Below are positions 7,711 through 14,653 of a DNA stretch of 23,505 nt, one piece after another. Within the stretch, counting starts at the first letter, position 1, and the number at the start of each line of letters is the position of its first letter. The notes under the pieces are model-generated. The model made no database searches and was not told where the DNA came from. It saw only the letters and a list, made by a program, of their open reading frames with translations. The position numbers and the translations under genes were made by a program. The DNA is from DATFYI01 sp035315125 (GTDB lineage Bacteria; Chloroflexota; Anaerolineae; Anaerolineales; Anaerolineaceae): assembly GCA_035315125.1 (NCBI GenBank), contig DATFYI010000123.1:1-23505 (forward strand), given 5' to 3'.

Positions 7711-8754
7711 CTAGCTATCCTTTTCCTCTTCTCGTATCAGCGGCACAGTCATGCAGGTCGGTCCACCGCCGGCATTGGTAAATTCGCTCAAATCTATCTC
7801 AATCACAGTGATGCCACGTTTGCGTAATTCGGCGGTTACCGTCGGGTTTCCAGCCGGCATAATCAGCTTACCGGGTTCAATCACCAGGAAATTCGAAGGA
7901 CAACCGTTGACTTCTTCCTCGGAGATCTCGATCAGGTCGAAATCCTTTTGATGCAGCAAATAATCGATAAACTCATAGCCGACGCAAGCCGGGTAAATCA
8001 CACCGATCTTGGGCGCTGCCACACCAAAAACCATATCGAGATGAAAGGCGCCACCCCCTTTGCCTGTTTGCGCCCTGCGAGTATTTAGAGGGCCTGGCAG
8101 ATGCACGATGTGGATATCCTCCACTCCAAACTCTGGCAGGATAGAGCTTACCTGCCGCACACCTTCCGGGTTCGAACGCTGGCTGATCGCCAATGGCAGA
8201 CTCTTTTTATCCAGCCACACTGCGTTGCTAGACTCAAAAAAACCCCTGCCATGTATTGTATATAGAATCGGGCAGCCCAACGCTCCAATTGTTCGAGACT
8301 GATAATATTCCAAGCCGCGCTTATAGGCCGGTGCACAGCGACAGATGATCGCTCCTCCTTTAACCATGAGTGTCTCATGAGTATAGGTTGCACTACGCAG
8401 CGGGATGCCATAGGTGCCAAGTAGTGGTTGTGGCGCATTCAGCGGCAGCACCTCTACATCGTTTTCTTGCAGCACTTTTACAAATTCATCATGCTGGGCT
8501 TGCATTCGAGCCAGATTGGGCAACCCGGTCGGAAGGTTTAAATAATCCGGGTCTACCTCACCCCAGGCTGCTTCCGGTCCGGGACGGTGAACGATTACAG
8601 CCCGTAAGCGGGCATAACTGGATTGACCTCCCCACGATCGTCCCCAAGTTCTGGAGAATTCCGCCAGGTAATCGCTTTCAAAATAAGTGAGTGGAGGCTT
8701 ACCAGGCCGATATAAGGGGATATCCTTCAATTTTGCAGAATAGGAATCCGTCAT
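7711..8754 (-). CDS. Guanidino-group hydrolase of the arginine deiminase/amidinotransferase superfamily
   Basis: This 347-residue protein carries the Cys-His-acid machinery of guanidino-modifying enzymes. His238 and Asp240 are in AFHLDMVFG, the nucleophile Cys334 is in NAGGGPTCMTVPLIRE, and Glu174 is in GFFESSNAVW. The GGPTCM ending is closest to arginine deiminase (GGPRCM), so hydrolysis of a guanidino compound to a ureido compound plus ammonia is the likely chemistry. The substrate loop differs from the EGGD of arginine deiminase and reads ESSN, so free arginine may not be the substrate. It follows livF by 11 bp and precedes the larA-like gene by 20 bp, which suggests that it acts on whatever the Liv transporter imports. 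Glycine or inosamine amidinotransferase activity is less likely from the C-terminal motif. Confidence 0.82.
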   Translation of the reverse strand: MTDSYSAKLKDIPLYRPGKPPLTYFESDYLAEFSRTWGRSWGGQSSYARLRAVIVHRPGPEAAWGEVDPDYLNLPTGLPNLARMQAQHDEFVKVLQENDVEVLPLNAPQPLLGTYGIPLRSATYTHETLMVKGGAIICRCAPAYKRGLEYYQSRTIGALGCPILYTIHGRGFFESSNAVWLDKKSLPLAISQRSNPEGVRQVSSILPEFGVEDIHIVHLPGPLNTRRAQTGKGGGAFHLDMVFGVAAPKIGVIYPACVGYEFIDYLLHQKDFDLIEISEEEVNGCPSNFLVIEPGKLIMPAGNPTVTAELRKRGITVIEIDLSEFTNAGGGPTCMTVPLIREEEKDS

Positions 8755-8765
8755 AATGAAAATCT

Positions 8766-9467
8766 CTATATTCCCAGATAAAACTTTTTGATATGATCGC
8801 TGTTCGCTAAATCAGTGGCTGATCCTTCCATGGCAACCTGACCGTTCTCAAGCACATAGCCGCGGTCGGCCAGTTCCAGAGCATAACCCGTATTCTGCTC
8901 CACCAGCAGCACTGTCAGCCCCAACTTCTTGAGATCGCGGATTCTTTCGTAGATTTCATCCACCAATTTAGGAGCAACTCCCAGCGAAGGTTCGTCAAGC
9001 ATAATCAGTTTGGGACGGCAGACCAACCCGCGCGCGATTGCCAGCATCTGGCGCTCACCGCCGCTCAGGGTACGTGCAAACTGTTTGCTACGATTTTTCA
9101 AGATTGGGAACAGGTCATAGATCTCATCCAGAACACCCGTTTTTAGGATATTACGGTTGCTGTAGGCGCCCATCATCAAATTATCCATCACCGTCATATT
9201 TGGAAAGGGTCGCCCACCTTCTGGGACATATGCAATACCCCTGTGTACTACTTCATTGGGCGTTAAACCGGTGATATCATCTTTTCCAAAGATTACGTTG
9301 CCAGATTGAGCCTTTACCAAACCGGTAATCGTTTTCAAGAGAGTACTCTTCCCGGCTCCATTTGGACCAATGATAGCTACCATCTCGTTCTCATCCACAT
9401 GAAACGCCACGTTTCGTAAGACGGAGACCTTTGCATAACCGGAATTCAGATTTTTAATTTCTAGCAT
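8766..9467 (-). CDS. livF: Branched-chain-type ABC transporter ATP-binding protein (LivF)
   Basis: This second ATPase of a hydrophobic-amino-acid-type importer powers uptake through LivHM. From the ATG, the Walker A motif GPNGAGKST is near residue 35, the LivF-typical AYVPEGGRPFPNMTV near 85, the signature LSGGERQMLAIARGL near 135 and Walker B LIMLDEPSLG near 155, followed by the H-loop region LLVEQN. The 233-residue length is normal. The ATG at 9467 overlaps the end of livG by 14 bp; an in-frame TTG at 9485 has no ribosome site and lengthens the overlap. Confidence 0.93.
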   Translation of the reverse strand: MLEIKNLNSGYAKVSVLRNVAFHVDENEMVAIIGPNGAGKSTLLKTITGLVKAQSGNVIFGKDDITGLTPNEVVHRGIAYVPEGGRPFPNMTVMDNLMMGAYSNRNILKTGVLDEIYDLFPILKNRSKQFARTLSGGERQMLAIARGLVCRPKLIMLDEPSLGVAPKLVDEIYERIRDLKKLGLTVLLVEQNTGYALELADRGYVLENGQVAMEGSATDLANSDHIKKFYLGI

Positions 9468-10194
9468 GCCAAGCTCGCTTTCCAAGGTACGCTTCGATCA
9501 CCTTAGGGTCACTGCTGATCTGACTGGGAGTGCCAGTTGCAATCACCTCACCTGACTCAAGCACAACGATACGCTGGCATAGACCCATCACCATTTGCAT
9601 CACGTGTTCAACTACGCAGAATGTGATCTGGTCTTCCTGGTTCAGTTTTTTGATTAGATCCATGAAGACGGCCAGCTCAATTGCATTCAAACCCGCTCCG
9701 GCCTCGTCCAAAAGGAGCATATCTGGCGCAGTTGCCAGTGCACGGGCCAGCTCAACTTTACGTAATTGGGCCAGTCCCAGGTCTCCACAGACCTTCTTGC
9801 GAATATCGGTTAATTCGCACAGACGTACTACCTGGTTTACTTTCTCTTGAACGTCCTTATCTGAGCAGCGATTGTAGGCGCCTACCCGTACAGTGTCTTC
9901 AACCGTCATATGGACAAAGGCACGGGTTACCTGAAAGGTGCGCGACATGCCCAGCTTGCAGACTTTGTGAGGTAGCCAGCCCGTTATATCTTTATCCTTG
10001 AAAATAACCTGCCCTTCTTCAGGTTTATATAGGCCGGTAATTGCATTGAAAAGTGTAGTCTTTCCGGCGCCGTTTGGCCCGATCAATCCGACGATTTCTC
10101 CCTGGCAGACCTCGAGGTTAGCACGGCTCACAGCCACCAGGTTGCCGAATTTCTTGGTCAAATTATTGACTTTTAACATCGGCTGGTCGTCCAT
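9454..10194 (-). CDS. livG: Branched-chain-type ABC transporter ATP-binding protein (LivG)
   Basis: This 246-residue ATPase is the partner of LivF. Walker A is GPNGAGKTT (about 39-47), the Q-loop region is SRTFQVTRAF and Walker B is DMLLLDEAGAGLN. The ABC signature is non-canonical, GLAQLRKVELARAL instead of LSGGQ. Loose signatures are common in LivG-type subunits, so loss of function is not implied. The ATG at 10194 has GGAG seven bases upstream and lies inside the last codons of livM (32-bp overlap), which suggests tight coupling. Confidence 0.93.
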   Translation of the reverse strand: MDDQPMLKVNNLTKKFGNLVAVSRANLEVCQGEIVGLIGPNGAGKTTLFNAITGLYKPEEGQVIFKDKDITGWLPHKVCKLGMSRTFQVTRAFVHMTVEDTVRVGAYNRCSDKDVQEKVNQVVRLCELTDIRKKVCGDLGLAQLRKVELARALATAPDMLLLDEAGAGLNAIELAVFMDLIKKLNQEDQITFCVVEHVMQMVMGLCQRIVVLESGEVIATGTPSQISSDPKVIEAYLGKRAWHARN

Positions 10195-11188
10195 GTCTCA
10201 ACTCCGCAAAATAAGATTGAACTTTCTTGATTCCACGTTCCAGCAGTGGTGCGATCCCGCGTGGCTGGTACAAAGCTACCAGGATCAGGATAATCGCATA
10301 GACCGCCAGATAAAGGCCGGCCATTTGGCCGCCCAGGCTCGAACGCAAATATTCTCGGAAGCTAACCATGATAACCGCCGCCAACGCCGGGCCATAAATA
10401 AATCCCATCCCACCAACAATACCAAGAATTGCTATCTCCATGCTCATTGAAGTATCAAAAAAAGATGGATGGATGTAGCCGTACAGGCAGGCATACACAC
10501 CCCCCACCGCACCGCATATGAAGGCATAGATGGCCAGGGCTTTGAGCTTGGAAGCTTGCGAGTTTACTCCGAGCACCTCAACTGCATCCTCGTCTTCACC
10601 CAACGCCAGAAGTGAGTAACCAAGCTTTGAGTAACGGATTCTCCAGTTGACAAACAAAACGATCACGAGGATAACCAGCATGATGTAATAATAGGGTGTA
10701 TAGCTATCAAAGCGCATGCTATACCATGTGGATAATCCGGCTGGCAAATACCTTTCCGTTGCACCGCCCACCGACCTCCACATCATGAAAACCGCTTGCA
10801 ACACCACCACCATGGCTGAGGAAGAAAGGCCATACCACAGCTCTTTAACTTTAAAGCCAAACAACGGAAAGCCAATGAGCATTGCCAGGCCAACCGCAAC
10901 CACGCCTCCGACAAACATCCCCAACCAGGGGGTAATATTCCAGCGAATCAAGAGTGTACCGGTAGTAAAGGCGCCCAGACCCAAATAAGCAGCAGCTGCC
11001 AGGTCGAGCTGCCCGGCCATACCGCCAATAATGTTCCAGGCGCTGGCCAGAACTGCCGATATCAGCACCGTGGTCATCAGCACCATCACATATTGGTTTG
11101 TCTGTAAGAGCAGGGGGAGCAACAGCGCAGTAAGGATGGCGCAGAATATCAATATGTTCCGAGAATTAAAGAGGGTTTTGGCGTTCAT
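10163..11188 (-). CDS. livM: Branched-chain-type ABC transporter permease (LivM)
   Basis: This 341-residue, very hydrophobic membrane protein has about eight to ten predicted spans. It shows family motifs ASAWNIIGGMAGQLDL (about 48-63) and LALGEDEDAVEVLGVN, followed by a cytoplasmic loop contacting the ATPase and the conserved ending LVALYQPRGIAPLLER. With LivH it forms the pore for amino-acid-like or other small amphipathic substrates. Its ATG shares a base with the livH stop (TAATG), and GGAGG lies five bases upstream. Confidence 0.93.
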   Translation of the reverse strand: MNAKTLFNSRNILIFCAILTALLLPLLLQTNQYVMVLMTTVLISAVLASAWNIIGGMAGQLDLAAAAYLGLGAFTTGTLLIRWNITPWLGMFVGGVVAVGLAMLIGFPLFGFKVKELWYGLSSSAMVVVLQAVFMMWRSVGGATERYLPAGLSTWYSMRFDSYTPYYYIMLVILVIVLFVNWRIRYSKLGYSLLALGEDEDAVEVLGVNSQASKLKALAIYAFICGAVGGVYACLYGYIHPSFFDTSMSMEIAILGIVGGMGFIYGPALAAVIMVSFREYLRSSLGGQMAGLYLAVYAIILILVALYQPRGIAPLLERGIKKVQSYFAELRHGRPADVKSQ

Positions 11189-12051
11189 TATCGCCTCCCG
11201 AAAAGACCCCTGGGACGCAGCCAGAGCACCAGGATAAAGATAGCGTAAACTCCTAATAATTCGCTGCGTGGATCGAAGAAGGTCAGAGACAGTGATTCAA
11301 CCACACCGATGATGATCCCTGAAATAATCAATCCAGGAATTGAGCCAAGACCTGCTAACGCCAGAATACACCAGCTCAATAGCCCAAAGCGGATCCCACC
11401 AACCGGGTCGGTCTGCTGGAAGCTCATTAATAAGCCGGCTGCAACCGCAGTGATGCTGGCGCCAATTGCAAAGGTAAGTGCAAATGTGCTGTGATAATTG
11501 ACACCCATCAGCGCAGCAGCATCCAGGTCATCGGAGGATGCACGCATGGCCTTGCCTGCCCAGGTCCTATCCAGAAAATAAGAAATTCCAGCAATAAAAA
11601 TGAGACTGACGACCGCCGAAAATAAGCGAGAAGTCAATATCTCGAACCCGCCAATTTGAAAGTGACCCTGGATGAAGGAATACTGCAGGGCAACCGGCTG
11701 AGCCTGAAAGACGATCAACGCCACCGAACGAAGCAGGATCTGAAGTCCTACGGTTACTGCCAATTGGACAACATACATCTGGCGAAGTGTACGATCGATC
11801 AGCAAGTAATAAGTGATCAGGCCAAACACAAACATAATTGGTGCTGTAATTAACGGTGTTGCTACGGCATCCCAGGCAAAGGCAGTCCCTACTGCATAGG
11901 AGAGATACATGGAAACCATCACGAAATCGCCGTGGGCGAAATTCGTGACATTCATAATCCCAAATATGATGGAGAGACCCAGCGCAATCAGCGCATAAAT
12001 CATTCCCATCAATACGCCAGTGATAACACCTTGGGCAACAGTATGAATCAT
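11188..12051 (-). CDS. livH: Branched-chain-type ABC transporter permease (LivH)
   Basis: This 287-residue membrane permease starts with the typical LivH opening GVITGVLMGMIYALIALGLSIIFGIMNVTNFAHGD (spread over about 8-42, with FAHGD a hallmark). It carries the EAA-like loop RASSDDLDAAALMGVN and ends LWLRPRGLFGRR. It is the first permease after the binding protein, separated from it by 131 bp that hold three hairpins. The ATG at 12051 has AAGGA nine bases upstream. Confidence 0.94.
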   Translation of the reverse strand: MIHTVAQGVITGVLMGMIYALIALGLSIIFGIMNVTNFAHGDFVMVSMYLSYAVGTAFAWDAVATPLITAPIMFVFGLITYYLLIDRTLRQMYVVQLAVTVGLQILLRSVALIVFQAQPVALQYSFIQGHFQIGGFEILTSRLFSAVVSLIFIAGISYFLDRTWAGKAMRASSDDLDAAALMGVNYHSTFALTFAIGASITAVAAGLLMSFQQTDPVGGIRFGLLSWCILALAGLGSIPGLIISGIIIGVVESLSLTFFDPRSELLGVYAIFILVLWLRPRGLFGRR

Positions 12052-12096
12052 CTTGAAAAATCCTTATTGACAGAGAGCACCTTTTACCGCTTTTCC

Positions 12097-12134
12097 GGCT
12101 TCCCCCAGGCATGGGACTTTGCCCGGGGGAAGCC
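12097..12134 (-). repeat. Strong hairpin between livK and livH
   Basis: GGCTTCCCCC (12097-12106) pairs with GGGGGAAGCC (12125-12134). The stem continues as GGCA/TGCC around an 8-nt loop after one A/C mismatch, giving 14 pairs. No U-run follows on the minus-strand transcript, so it is better read as an mRNA-stabilising or attenuating stem than as a full terminator. Such stems between binding-protein and permease genes commonly keep the binding protein in excess. Confidence 0.7.
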
Positions 12135-12141
12135 ACTAGCA

Positions 12142-12158
12142 AGGTGGCAATGCCACCT
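12142..12158 (-). repeat. Second hairpin between livK and livH
   Basis: AGGTGGCA and TGCCACCT are perfect 8-bp arms around a single central base; in RNA the loop would open to about five bases. It is the middle one of three consecutive stems in the livK-livH gap. Confidence 0.6.
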
Positions 12159-12159
12159 G

Positions 12160-12182
12160 GTTTCGGTCAGGGGATCCGAAAC
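12160..12182 (-). repeat. Third hairpin, directly after the livK stop
   Basis: GTTTCGG (12160-12166) pairs with CCGAAAC (12176-12182) around a 9-nt loop, beginning next to the livK stop codon. This stem is likely to protect the livK 3' end from nucleases. Confidence 0.55.
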
Positions 12183-13454
12183 TTATTGCGCTTTATAATA
12201 TGGGTTCGGGAAAATAGGTTTCGCCTGCGCCTCATCCGGAGGATAGACAACCACCGGTTGGCCGTTCTGCACCTGCATGACGATGACACCCGGGTGAATG
12301 TTCTGGCCAGTGGCATCGAATTTAATCTCGTTGCTTGGGTAGGTTTCTTCCGCCGGGCCAGATTTCAGATCCAGCGCCAGGAAGGAAGCACGCAGGTTAT
12401 CAGCGTTTAGTGGGTCATTCGGGAAATTGGTGCCCGAATATTCCAAAGCCTCATACAGGGTCATCGCGCCGTAATAGTTCATGCCTGCACCTTCGGTGGG
12501 AATGACGCCATATTTTGCCTTATATTCGCTGACGAACTTATTATTCTGGGGAGTGTTTTTGGCCGGGTTATAGCTATAGGTCATTGACAAACCTTCGGCT
12601 GCAGACCCCAGAGCTTTAATCGAATCTGGATCGACGTAACCGCAAGCGCCTGCGCCAGCGATGAACTTGGGATAATAACCGGCTTCTTTAAAGGCCTTGG
12701 CTAATACAATTCCGTCGTTGAAGTAGGGGGTGGAGATAATGGCATCCGGATTGGCCGTCTTGAGCTGCTGCACGATCTGGGTGGCGTCGGTGATGTCGTA
12801 TGAGTATTCAATTGAAGAAACCACCGGAATCTTGTCCGTCAGCGCTGCTGTTGTAGCGCCCAGGGTATTCGCAAGACCATTGGCCGAATCTTCATTTAAG
12901 AAAGCCAGGGTTTTAATCGAAACACCCGTTGCCTTAGCAGTATCCATTACAAAATGATAAGCCAAGGCGCCATGATCACTGGCGGTAGGGCCGGGGCGGA
13001 ACAGGTATTGGCGGCCCATTTGCGTGATTTGCGGCACCAAAGCATCTGCGATCAGGATGACCTTGTTACGGTCGGTTACTGCTGAGGCTGCCATGACAAA
13101 ACGGCTGATATATTCGCCCAGGATGGCGGTGGGATGGTTCTTGGTAATCATGTCCTGGGTGGCCAGGGTAGCAGTGTCTGGCGTGCCGCCAGCGTCTTCA
13201 ACCACTATTTTAAGTTTTTTACCGCCCATGGACTTGATGCCGCCCATATCATTGATATCCTGGATGGCCAGCTCGGCGCCAATCTCGCCTTGCTTTCCAA
13301 AGACCGCAAAATCACCGGTTAGCGGTTCAACAACTCCAACGGTGATCACATCGGGTAATGTTGCCTTTTGTGGGGCCGCTGCTGGACTGCAGGCGCCGAG
13401 CATCATGGCCGTCATGACCAAAATCAAAAGTGCTTGAAAAGCCTTGCGTTGCAT
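12183..13454 (-). CDS. livK: Branched-chain-type ABC transporter substrate-binding lipoprotein (LivK/LivJ-like)
   Basis: This 423-residue secreted binding protein catches the ligand for the LivHMGF importer. The start is ATG at 13454 with AGGAGG four bases upstream. A lipoprotein signal peptide follows, with lipobox LGAC at 19-22, then a short Ala/Pro stretch and the type I periplasmic-binding fold. Typical motifs are GVVEPLTGDFAVFGKQG, AIQDINDMGG and TDTATLATQDMITKNHPTAILGE-like segments. The reading frame extends upstream to 13568, but that part overlaps the promoter and is not coding. The ligand is not evident; neighbouring enzymes suggest a guanidino, ureido or hydroxy acid rather than leucine. 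Confidence 0.93.
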   Translation of the reverse strand: MQRKAFQALLILVMTAMMLGACSPAAAPQKATLPDVITVGVVEPLTGDFAVFGKQGEIGAELAIQDINDMGGIKSMGGKKLKIVVEDAGGTPDTATLATQDMITKNHPTAILGEYISRFVMAASAVTDRNKVILIADALVPQITQMGRQYLFRPGPTASDHGALAYHFVMDTAKATGVSIKTLAFLNEDSANGLANTLGATTAALTDKIPVVSSIEYSYDITDATQIVQQLKTANPDAIISTPYFNDGIVLAKAFKEAGYYPKFIAGAGACGYVDPDSIKALGSAAEGLSMTYSYNPAKNTPQNNKFVSEYKAKYGVIPTEGAGMNYYGAMTLYEALEYSGTNFPNDPLNADNLRASFLALDLKSGPAEETYPSNEIKFDATGQNIHPGVIVMQVQNGQPVVVYPPDEAQAKPIFPNPYYKAQ

Positions 13455-13541
13455 AGTTCCTCCTATCCTAATTGCGAAACATGGACTACTTGAATGGATC
13501 TGGAAAATGCGAGCGAATTGGTCTTCAGCGATATATCCTGA

Positions 13542-13568
13542 TCTATAGCCTCCTTTTTTAATTGTCAA
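13542..13568 (-). promoter_or_regulatory. Candidate promoter of the liv operon
   Basis: On the minus strand TTGACA (13568-13563) is followed after 15 bp by TATAGA (13547-13542), giving a leader of about 80 nt to livK. The -35 is perfect, while the -10 and spacing are suboptimal. It lies about 40 bp after the stop of the second iclR gene, so livK can be transcribed apart from it. No TTCC-N7-GGAA palindrome was found here. Confidence 0.5.
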
Positions 13569-13606
13569 TAAAAGAATTAATGGGTAAACGGTAACTCAAT
13601 TTGCTA

Positions 13607-14416
13607 TTAAACAGTAGCCGAGATATTTTCAGAGGTAATAATCAGCTCTTGGGGTGCTCCCAGACGTCTCGACAACTCGTAACTGGCTTGCAAAACTGGT
13701 TTGGCAACTTCAGGAATCCTCTCTTCTGGGATGCGCGCAATTGGAGCAATGATACCGATTCCAGCTGCCAGCTTACCGGTGTGATCGTAAACGGGTGCAG
13801 CAATGCCCATCGCCCCACCGTCGGTCTCTTCAAAAGAAGTGGCATAACCCCTGGCTCGAATGGATCGCAATTCTCCGCGCAATTTTTGTGGGTCGGTGAT
13901 GGTATTTTTCTTAATAGGCTTGAGCTCCATCCCATCCAAAATGCGCTCGATTTCTGGCTCAGGCAGAAATGCCAGCAGGACCTTTGAAGACGCCCCAGCA
14001 TGCAGTGGAAGAGGCTGGCCCACCCGCATGGCCAAACGCAAAGCATGCCGGCTCTCAACAATCTCTACCCAGGTGCCAATGTTTCCGAAACGTATCGAAA
14101 GGATTGAAGATTCCCCAGTAACTTCGGTAAGGGAACGCAAAATGGGCAGAGAATCGTTGCGAATATCGATCGAAGACTGCGCCAACATCCCCCAGTGAAT
14201 TAATTGATGGCCCAACCGGTATCCTCGGCTGTTCGGATCAGAATAGACCATCCCCTGGCTCTCCAAAGACAGCAAGAAACGATAAGTGGTGCTTTTGGGT
14301 AAATCGATCCGGCGGCTGATCTCAGTCAGTGTCAACACAGCTTCCTCATCACTGAAGCTGTTCAGTATGTCACATATCCGATTGACTGTGCGAGAAGCCG
14401 AGTCTGCTTTGGCCAC
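13607..14416 (-). CDS. IclR-family transcriptional regulator (second copy)
   Basis: This 269-residue paralogue of the other IclR protein has a winged helix-turn-helix at about residues 9-68 (IDLPKSTTYRFLLSLESQG) and an effector domain at about 80-255 (LHAGASSKVLLAFL, EETDGGAMGIAAPV). The start is GTG at 14416, with AAAGG six bases upstream. It is transcribed from its own consensus promoter and lies just ahead of the liv operon, which it probably regulates together with itself. The two regulators share LPKST-RFL-LES in the recognition region, so overlapping operator preference is expected. Confidence 0.93.
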   Translation of the reverse strand: MAKADSASRTVNRICDILNSFSDEEAVLTLTEISRRIDLPKSTTYRFLLSLESQGMVYSDPNSRGYRLGHQLIHWGMLAQSSIDIRNDSLPILRSLTEVTGESSILSIRFGNIGTWVEIVESRHALRLAMRVGQPLPLHAGASSKVLLAFLPEPEIERILDGMELKPIKKNTITDPQKLRGELRSIRARGYATSFEETDGGAMGIAAPVYDHTGKLAAGIGIIAPIARIPEERIPEVAKPVLQASYELSRRLGAPQELIITSENISATV

Positions 14417-14470
14417 CGAGAACCTTTTTATTAAGAATTGTTTTGTGAAACCAGGGGAACCGTTAATATT

Positions 14471-14487
14471 GTTCCATTCAGCGGAAC
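14471..14487. promoter_or_regulatory. Operator palindrome O2 of the second iclR promoter
   Basis: GTTCC-N7-GGAAC is a perfect 17-bp inverted repeat containing the same TTCC-N7-GGAA core as the first iclR promoter. It is centred at 14479, about 20 bp downstream of the predicted start. A further half-site, GGAAC at 14456-14460, pairs with GTTCC at 14471-14475 over a 10-bp spacer. Confidence 0.72.
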
Positions 14488-14491
14488 ATTG

Positions 14492-14506
14492 TACCAGCTA
14501 ATGGAT
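14492..14506. promoter_or_regulatory. Degenerate operator O1 of the second iclR promoter
   Basis: TACCAGCTAATGGAT matches TTCC-N7-GGAA at six of eight arm positions. Its centre (14499) is exactly 20 bp from O2 and it overlaps the -10 box by two bases, the same layout as in the other iclR promoter. Taken alone it would be weak; the matching geometry is what supports it. Confidence 0.5.
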
Positions 14507-14533
14507 TATAGCACCCTTGAAAAATAAAGTCAA
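14505..14533 (-). promoter_or_regulatory. Near-consensus promoter of the second iclR gene
   Basis: TTGACT (14533-14528), 17 bp and TATAAT (14510-14505), with an extended TGC before the -10, on the minus strand. The start should be near 14498, giving a leader of about 80 nt. It begins right after the terminators of the upstream block. Confidence 0.82.
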
Positions 14534-14570
14534 TAAGCAATTTGCCGATTCGGAAATTCGTAAATATAAA

Positions 14571-14606
14571 AAAAGCTGCTAGGACTGATTATCCCGTGCA
14601 GCTTTT
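14571..14606 (-). terminator. Rho-independent terminator closing the sugar/methyltransferase block
   Basis: On the minus strand AAAAGCTGC pairs with GCAGCTTTT (9 bp, 18-nt loop that can pair further through GGA/TCC) and is followed by a run of seven T. It lies about 50 bp after the stop of the last UroD-family gene. Confidence 0.85.
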
Positions 14607-14620
14607 CTTTGAGGTTTTTA

Positions 14621-14643
14621 AAATGATCCAGAAAGGATCATTT
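14621..14643 (-). terminator. First of two tandem terminator hairpins
   Basis: AAATGATCC and GGATCATTT form a perfect 9-bp stem with a 5-nt loop, 10 bp after the stop codon. TTTTAAAAA follows on the minus strand. It reinforces the larger terminator directly downstream. Confidence 0.65.
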
Positions 14644-14653
14644 CATTGTTAAA

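Noticed and set aside
9454..10194. Loss of function in LivG because of the non-LSGGQ signature
   Set aside because: LivG-type subunits often have loose signatures, and Walker A and B are intact.
11567..12142. 191-residue open frame antisense/out of frame within livH
   Set aside because: It lies in another frame of the clear livH gene, has a biased Cys/Arg/Ser-rich composition and no recognisable domain.
13455..13568. 38-residue N-terminal extension of the livK frame
   Set aside because: It runs through the promoter; the ATG at 13454 has a perfect ribosome site followed directly by a lipoprotein signal peptide.
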